Shown here: piece by piece, positions 59,079 to 64,000 of the stretch | How positions within the stretch are numbered: the first letter of the stretch is position 1 | Layout: the number at the start of each line of letters is the position of its first letter | Source: Streptococcus troglodytae | GTDB lineage: Bacteria; Bacillota; Bacilli; Lactobacillales; Streptococcaceae | DNA: 64,000 bases | Direction of reading: 5' to 3' | Assembly: GCF_002355215.1 (NCBI RefSeq) | Contig: NZ_AP014612.1 | Coordinates: forward strand, 124,001 to 188,000 | Notes under the pieces: generated by a model | Database searches by the model: none | Seen by the model: only the letters and a program-made list of their open reading frames with translations | What the model was told of the DNA's origin: nothing | Translations under genes and position numbers: made by a program

Positions 59079-59096
59079 CTTATGAAAGGAGCCAAA

Positions 59097-59818
59097 ATGT
59101 TAAGGATAAAAATTTAAGCGTTTCTTATCGTGATCATCTTGCTTTAGAGAATATATCTTTAGAAATTCCCGATGCAACAATTACGGGTATTATTGGCCCC
59201 AATGGTGCGGGCAAGTCAACCTTGTTTAAAGGGATACTTGACATGATTGATCATGAAGGGACAAGTTTTATTGATGGTAAAATGTTAAGCCAAAATCTAG
59301 GAAGTATTTCCTATGTTGAACAGAAAGCGGATATTGATTACAATTTTCCCATTAAAGTTAAGGAATGCGTTTCTTTAGGTTTATTTTCAAAAGTCAAACC
59401 CTTATCAACCTTGAAAAAACAAGATTGGCAATGTGTTCAAGAAGCGCTTTCTCAGGTTGATTTGGCAGGCTATGCCAATAGGCAGATTAGTCAACTTTCA
59501 GGAGGTCAGTTTCAACGTATGCTATTGGCGCGTTGTTTGGTACAAGATGCTGATTATATTTTTTTAGATGAGCCTTTTGTAGGAATTGATATTATCAGTG
59601 AGGAAATGATTGTGGAACTGTTACAAAGGCTCAAGAAAGAAGGAAAGACCATTTTAATTATTCATCATGACTTGAGCAAGGTCAAAGCTTACTTTGATCA
59701 TGTGCTGCTTTTGAATAAAAAAGCCCTTGCCTTTGGTCAGACAGAAACTGTTTTTACACAGGAAAATCTGACCAAAACGTATCAATCACAATTTGTAATG
59801 GCAGGTGATGCTTCATGA
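59097..59818 (+). CDS. sloA: Mn/Fe ABC transporter ATP-binding protein SloA (apparent frameshift)
   Basis: ATPase of a LraI-type manganese/iron importer; 240 residues when corrected. [26 protein letters not shown], Walker [10 protein letters not shown], signature LSGGQFQRM, Walker B YIFLDEP and the H-loop IIHHD are present. The frame breaks at the A-run 59108-59112 (five; six restore RIKNLSVSY). Left uncorrected, translation would have to start at TTG 59222 inside Walker A, giving a dead ATPase. An assembly error is most likely. ATG 59097 follows AAAGGAG. It overlaps sloB by 4 bp. Confidence 0.88.
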
Positions 59819-60654
59819 TTACAGAATTTATACAAGGATTACAACAGTTTCATTTTTTACAAAATGCCTTGGTGACAGCGATTATTATTGGTATTGTAGC
59901 AGGAGCTGTAGGTTGTTTTATCATTCTTCGTGGAATGTCTCTCATGGGAGACGCTATTTCTCATGCTGTTTTGCCGGGCGTTGCCCTATCTTATATTTTG
60001 GGAATTAATTTTTTTATTGGAGCTATTGTTTTTGGTCTTTTGGCTTCGTTCATTATCACCCTTATTAAGGAAAATAGCATTATTAAAAGCGATACAGCTA
60101 TAGGGATAACCTTTAGTTCTTTCCTAGCATTGGGTATTATTTTAATCGGTCTTGCCAATAGTTCAACTGATTTGTTTCATATTTTATTTGGTAATATCTT
60201 AGCTGTTCAAGATCTGGATAAGTGGATTACGTTGGGCATTTCATTGCTTGTTCTTCTTTTTATCTGTTTATTTTTCAGACCGCTTTTATTGACCTCTTTT
60301 GATCCTGTTTTGGCCAAGTCTATGGGGCTGTCTGTTCATTTTTACCATTATCTGTTGATGATTCTATTGACTCTGGTTTCTGTTACAGCTATGCAGAGTG
60401 TTGGTACGATTTTAATTGTTGCCTTGCTCATTACTCCAGCGGCGACAGCTTATCTTTATGCCAATAGTTTAAAAATCATGATTTTATTATCATCAACTTT
60501 AGGTGCTTTTGCTTCCGTTGTCGGGCTCTTTATCGGCTATAGTTTCAATATTGCAGCAGGTTCAAGCATTGTTTTAACTTCAGCACTTATCTTTTTGCTT
60601 TCTTTTGTTTTTGCACCCAAGCAAAGATCTTTTAAGAAAAAAGCAGAAAAATAA
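59815..60654 (+). CDS. sloB: Mn/Fe ABC transporter permease SloB
   Basis: 279-residue ABC-3 family membrane permease with about eight helices. The N-terminal family motif is [31 protein letters not shown], and the C-terminal metal-path region is [13 protein letters not shown]. Start overlaps the sloA stop (ATGA). It forms the channel of the SloABC importer. Confidence 0.93.
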   Translation: MITEFIQGLQQFHFLQNALVTAIIIGIVAGAVGCFIILRGMSLMGDAISHAVLPGVALSYILGINFFIGAIVFGLLASFIITLIKENSIIKSDTAIGITFSSFLALGIILIGLANSSTDLFHILFGNILAVQDLDKWITLGISLLVLLFICLFFRPLLLTSFDPVLAKSMGLSVHFYHYLLMILLTLVSVTAMQSVGTILIVALLITPAATAYLYANSLKIMILLSSTLGAFASVVGLFIGYSFNIAAGSSIVLTSALIFLLSFVFAPKQRSFKKKAEK

Positions 60655-60701
60655 TCATTCTTAACTATTATCAATTGTTTATTATAATAAGGAGAATTTT
60701 A

Positions 60702-61622
60702 ATGAAGAAATTAAGCTTATTGTTGCTAGTTTGTCTATCTTTGGTGGGCCTATTTGCCTGTACTTCTAAAAAAACAACAGGCAAAAAATTGACTGTTGTA
60801 GCCACCAATTCTATTATTGCTGATATTACTAAGAATATCGCTGGTAATAAGGTTGACTTACATAGTATTGTTCCTGTTGGTCGAGATCCTCACGAATATG
60901 AGCCTCTTCCCGAAGATGTTAAAAAGACCTCTCAGGCTGATATCATTTTTTATAATGGGATTAATCTTGAAAATGGAGGCAATGCCTGGTTTACCAAATT
61001 AGTTAAAAATGCTCATAAAAAGGCCGACAAGGATTATTTTGCAGTGAGCGATGGTGTTAAGACCATTTATTTGGAAAATGCAAAAGAAAAAGGGAAAGAA
61101 GATCCGCATGCTTGGCTTGATCTGAAAAATGGTATTATTTATGCTAAAAATATCATGAGACGTCTGTCTGAAAAAGATCCTAAAAACAAGAGTTATTATC
61201 AGAAAAATTTTCAAGCTTACAGCGCCAAACTTGAAAAGCTGCACAAAGCAGCCAAAGAAAGAATCAGTCGTATTCTTGCTGAGAAGAAGATGATCGTAAC
61301 TAGTGAAGGCTGTTTCAAGTATTTCTCTAAAGCTTACGACATTCCTTCTGCCTATATATGGGAAATTAATACCGAAGAAGAGGGAACGCCAAATCAAATT
61401 AAGGCTTTAGTTAAAAAATTAAGGAAAAGTCGGGTGTCTGCGCTTTTTGTAGAAAGCAGTGTTGATGATCGTCCAATGAGAACTGTTTCAAAAGATACAA
61501 GTATCCCAATTGCCGCTAAAATTTTTACAGATTCAGTTGCTAAAAAAGGACAGGCTGGGGATAGTTACTATGCGATGATGAAGTGGAATATAGATAAAAT
61601 TGTAGGTGGTCTGTCACAATGA
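60702..61622 (+). CDS. sloC: Metal-binding lipoprotein SloC (LraI/PsaA family)
   Basis: 306-residue surface lipoprotein. The signal peptide and lipobox [11 protein letters not shown] are at residues 1-21. Cluster A-I metal ligands are visible: His in [10 protein letters not shown], His in KEDPHAWLD, Glu in [11 protein letters not shown] and Asp in IFTDSVA. It captures Mn2+/Fe2+ for SloB and is a homologue of adhesin-associated PsaA/ScaA. ATG 60702 follows AAGGAG. Confidence 0.95.
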   Translation: MKKLSLLLLVCLSLVGLFACTSKKTTGKKLTVVATNSIIADITKNIAGNKVDLHSIVPVGRDPHEYEPLPEDVKKTSQADIIFYNGINLENGGNAWFTKLVKNAHKKADKDYFAVSDGVKTIYLENAKEKGKEDPHAWLDLKNGIIYAKNIMRRLSEKDPKNKSYYQKNFQAYSAKLEKLHKAAKERISRILAEKKMIVTSEGCFKYFSKAYDIPSAYIWEINTEEEGTPNQIKALVKKLRKSRVSALFVESSVDDRPMRTVSKDTSIPIAAKIFTDSVAKKGQAGDSYYAMMKWNIDKIVGGLSQ

Positions 61623-61745
61623 GAAAAGGCTTCCGCTCACTCTCGTAGCTGTTTAGCATATGAAGCTGTTAATAATAAATATCATCACCCAATTAATATG
61701 GAAACAGTCTATTCAAGCTTTCCTGATCGGATGATAGCTATTTAA
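61623..61745 (+). pseudogene. Open scrap in frame after the sloC stop
   Basis: After the sloC TGA the same frame stays open for 40 codons (…SCLAYEAVNNKYHHPINMETVYSSFPDR… to TAA at 61743-61745). It has no start of its own and is probably a gene remnant. Identity is not recognised. Confidence 0.25.
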
Positions 61746-61776
61746 AACTTTTATCCACTTTTTACGGACATTTTGA

Positions 61777-61782
61777 TATAAT
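61777..61782 (+). promoter_or_regulatory. Extended -10 of a separate sloR promoter
   Basis: TGA-TATAAT with no good -35, 27 bp before the sloR start. It suggests sloR can be transcribed apart from sloABC. Confidence 0.45.
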
Positions 61783-61808
61783 GATTTTGACAAAGAAGAG
61801 GATAAACT

Positions 61809-62462
61809 ATGACACCTAATAAAGAAGATTACCTTAAAATTATTTATGAACTCAGTGAGCGTGATGAGAAGATCAGCAACAAGCAAATTGCTGAGAAAAT
61901 GTCTGTATCTGCTCCGGCTGTCTCAGAGATGGTTAAAAAATTACTATCGGAGGATCTGGTTCTTAAAGACAAACAAGCGGGTTATTTATTGACAAAAAAA
62001 GGACAGATTCTAGCGTCATCTCTTTATCGCAAGCACCGTCTGATAGAAGTTTTTTTGATGAATCATCTTAATTACACAGCAGACGAAATTCATGAAGAGG
62101 CTGAAGTGCTGGAACATACTGTCTCTGATGTGTTTGTTGAACGTTTAGATAAGTTGCTTAACTATCCTAAGGTTTGTCCGCATGGAGGAACCATTCCTCA
62201 ACATGGACAGCCCTTAGTAGAGAAGTATCGTACAACTTTAAAGGGTGTAACAGAGATGGGAGTTTACTTGTTGAAACGTATTCAAGATAACTTTCAGTTA
62301 TTAAAGTATATGGAACAGCATCATTTAAAGATCGGAGATGAAATAAGACTCCTAGAATATGATGCTTTTGCAGGTGCTTATACCATTGAAAAAGATGGGG
62401 AACAATTACAAGTGACATCAGCGGTTGCCAGTCAAATTTACATTGAAAAGAAAGCTAAATAA
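61809..62462 (+). CDS. sloR: DtxR/MntR-family metalloregulator SloR
   Basis: 217 residues: an N-terminal winged HTH (NKQIAEKMSVSAPAVSEMVKKLLSEDLV), a metal-binding and dimerisation domain (EIHEEAEVLEHTVSD … LNYPKVCPHGGTIP) and a C-terminal FeoA/SH3-like domain (LKIGDEIRLLEYDAFAGAYTI). It senses Mn2+/Fe2+ and represses sloABC through the site at 59039. Confidence 0.95.
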   Translation: MTPNKEDYLKIIYELSERDEKISNKQIAEKMSVSAPAVSEMVKKLLSEDLVLKDKQAGYLLTKKGQILASSLYRKHRLIEVFLMNHLNYTADEIHEEAEVLEHTVSDVFVERLDKLLNYPKVCPHGGTIPQHGQPLVEKYRTTLKGVTEMGVYLLKRIQDNFQLLKYMEQHHLKIGDEIRLLEYDAFAGAYTIEKDGEQLQVTSAVASQIYIEKKAK

Positions 62463-62584
62463 GAAGAGACTTATCCATTGGGCATGATATAAGATAGCTT
62501 CTAACAGCTGTTATTAGCATTCTGGGTTAAATGATGTCCAAATCATGAGAAAGAATTTTTGCTACTTTTTGAAATTTTCACATC

Positions 62585-62630
62585 AATAAAGCTTCCATGC
62601 ATGCTTGAAAGTCATGGAAGCTTTATTCTT
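62585..62630. terminator. Bidirectional terminator between sloR and dusB
   Basis: AATAAAGCTTCCATG (62585-62599) and CATGGAAGCTTTATT (62613-62627), a perfect 15-bp stem. The 312-bp gap otherwise shows no convincing gene; 62628-62774 is featureless apart from short open frames. Confidence 0.8.
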
Positions 62631-62774
62631 TAGAAAGATGTTTATTAAGGGTTTAAGCGAGTCATACTCAACAAAAGTCAAGAATAGACCTGATGACGAG
62701 TCGCAGACAATAACAGAGTACAGCAAACTAGTATCATCAGTACAACAATCTATCGTTTTGATTTTTGCTGAGTA

Positions 62775-63752
62775 TCAATGGACTTGATTGAAAATGTTCT
62801 CGACTTCCGAAATGGTTTCAGCTCGTGAGACAGCTGAGCGAATTTTGGCAGCACCAGATGTACCGCGAAGGTAATAAGGTGCTAAGCCACGAAATTCACG
62901 AACAGCGATTTTTTCTCCTTTAAGCTCTACCAAACGTCGAAGATGCTCTTTTGCAATTTCCAGCATTTTGACAAATGGTAGATTATCTAGCATTTGTCCC
63001 GTTTCAAAATAATGATTGATCTGAGAGAAAATATAAGGATTACTTCTGGCTGCGCGACCGATCATAACTGCATCTGCACCAACTTGCTCAATCATAAACC
63101 TAGCATCTTCAACGTTGCGAATATCCCCGTTAGCGATAAAGGGTACTTTAGTGACAGCCTTAGCGACTTTAGCAAGGGTTTCATGGTCACATGAGCCAGT
63201 ATACATTTGCTCTCTGGTACGACCATGCATAGCAAGAGCAGCAACACCAGCTGATTGCGCAGCTAAGGCATTCTCAATTGCTAAAGATGCATCAGACCAG
63301 CCAGTACGCATTTTTACGGTTAAGGGGATATCTAAAACTGACTTAACGCTTGAAATCACGGAATAAATTTTCTCGGGATCTTTCAGCCACATAGCACCAG
63401 CTTCGTTTTTTACGATTTTATTAACAGGACAGCCCATATTGATATCAACAAGATCGGCTTTGGTATTGGCTTGAATAAATTCGGCTGCACGTGCTAGGCT
63501 ATCACCATCACTGCCAAAAAGCTGAATAGAAACGGGATGCTCTCCTTCATCAATATGAAGCATGTGGAGTGTTTTTTCATTATTGTATTGGATGCCTTTA
63601 TCGGATACCATTTCCATCACGACAAGTCCAGCTCCAAATTCTTTAGCGATAGTTCGAAAAGCGGAATTTGTCACTCCTGCCATTGGTGCTAAGACGGTAC
63701 GATGAGGAATTTCCACATTGTCAATCATAAATGAGCTATTAAGCTTTGCCAT
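62775..63752 (-). CDS. dusB: tRNA-dihydrouridine synthase
   Basis: 325-residue FMN enzyme reducing uridines in the tRNA D-loop. N-terminal [13 protein letters not shown], the catalytic Cys motif [21 protein letters not shown], the FMN site VKMRTGW, and the RNA-contact region [17 protein letters not shown] are all present. Its ATG overlaps the 3' end of hslO by 14 bp, giving the common hslO-dusB order. Confidence 0.95.
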   Translation of the reverse strand: MAKLNSSFMIDNVEIPHRTVLAPMAGVTNSAFRTIAKEFGAGLVVMEMVSDKGIQYNNEKTLHMLHIDEGEHPVSIQLFGSDGDSLARAAEFIQANTKADLVDINMGCPVNKIVKNEAGAMWLKDPEKIYSVISSVKSVLDIPLTVKMRTGWSDASLAIENALAAQSAGVAALAMHGRTREQMYTGSCDHETLAKVAKAVTKVPFIANGDIRNVEDARFMIEQVGADAVMIGRAARSNPYIFSQINHYFETGQMLDNLPFVKMLEIAKEHLRRLVELKGEKIAVREFRGLAPYYLRGTSGAAKIRSAVSRAETISEVENIFNQVH

Positions 63753-64000
63753 TAATCATCTCCTCTAAATCACTTTCCTTAAATTGATATTTTTTACCAC
63801 AAAATTGGCAGACAATTTCTGCTCCGTGGTTTTCTTCCATTTCTTTAAGATCAGATTTGGCCAATGTCATAAGTGCTGCTTCAAAACGTTGACGCGAGCA
63901 ATCACAGGTAAACTGTAAGTCTTCCTCAGCTAAAACTTTATAGTCCTCTTCACCATAGATAGCATTCAAGAGAGCTTCGATGTGATCATCTGACTCTAGC
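63739..64000 (-). CDS. hslO: Hsp33 redox-regulated chaperone, C-terminal part (cut by window edge)
   Basis: The frame is open to the end of the window, so the start is missing. The visible ~86 residues hold the zinc-binding redox switch: [10 protein letters not shown] (CxC) and [11 protein letters not shown] (CxxC). On oxidation the four cysteines release zinc and activate the holdase. It is upstream of, and coupled to, dusB. Confidence 0.92.
   Translation of the reverse strand, partial: LESDDHIEALLNAIYGEEDYKVLAEEDLQFTCDCSRQRFEAALMTLAKSDLKEMEENHGAEIVCQFCGKKYQFKESDLEEMINGKA

Noticed and set aside
61623..61745. Stop-codon readthrough extension of SloC
   Set aside because: The sloC product already has its full family length; the open tail has no lipoprotein or binding features and is better read as a remnant.
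62605..62787. 60-codon open frame between sloR and dusB
   Set aside because: Begins inside the terminator hairpin, has no ribosome site, overlaps the dusB end and resembles no known protein.

Overview
The window looks like a chromosomal segment of a low-GC Streptococcus, most probably Streptococcus mutans. It carries polC, rpmB, rpsO-pnpA, cysE-cysS, rplM-rpsI and the metal-transport cluster sloABC-sloR, together with an acetoin-dehydrogenase operon followed by lplA, a malolactic locus with an oxalate decarboxylase, and adhE. The species call comes from recalled gene order and product families, not from a search.

Layout. 1-5130: formaldehyde-detoxification pair (class III ADH and S-formylglutathione hydrolase), a decayed ISAs1-type transposase, rpmB and a MATE exporter. 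5359-11048: polC, then a MarR regulator with an FMN reductase. 11456-17949: acetoin dehydrogenase E1-alpha, E1-beta, E2 and E3, plus lipoate-protein ligase. 18198-21653: an M20 amidohydrolase and a divergent MFS/TetR pair. 21918-29574: malolactic locus (LysR, XRE, malolactic enzyme, malate permease, oxalate decarboxylase, a disulfide-reductase homologue without its redox cysteines, and a DUF1275 protein). 29734-35224: peptide deformylase, a Crp-type regulator divergent from an MFS gene, and adhE. 35592-45052: rpsO, an SDR/AraC/IS insertion, pnpA, an SseB-like gene, cysE, cysS and mrnC. 45224-48968: a deleted DUF2268/MerR pair, rlmB-like and degV genes, and a two-membrane-protein plus XRE module. 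49369-52480: rplM-rpsI, then a variable zone with an orphan rolling-circle Rep gene and gene scraps. 52481-57687: EIIC-like membrane protein, DUF915 hydrolase, and two related flavin enzymes, one a three-domain FMN/FAD reductase. 57947-64000: mevalonate kinase, sloABC-sloR, dusB and the 3' part of hslO.

At least seven genes, including rpsO and pnpA, are interrupted by single-base gains or losses, nearly all in A or T runs. The simplest reading is residual homopolymer error in the assembly, so these are annotated as genes with apparent frameshifts. Convincingly broken loci are the ISAs1 remnant and the 45224-45818 fusion. The most interesting biology is the tandem flavin-reductase locus with a covalent-FMN motif, the YDERQ membrane-protein/XRE module, the cysteine-less 'glutathione reductase', the DUF2268/MerR deletion under a 19-bp-spacer promoter, and the mobile-element scar behind rpsI.
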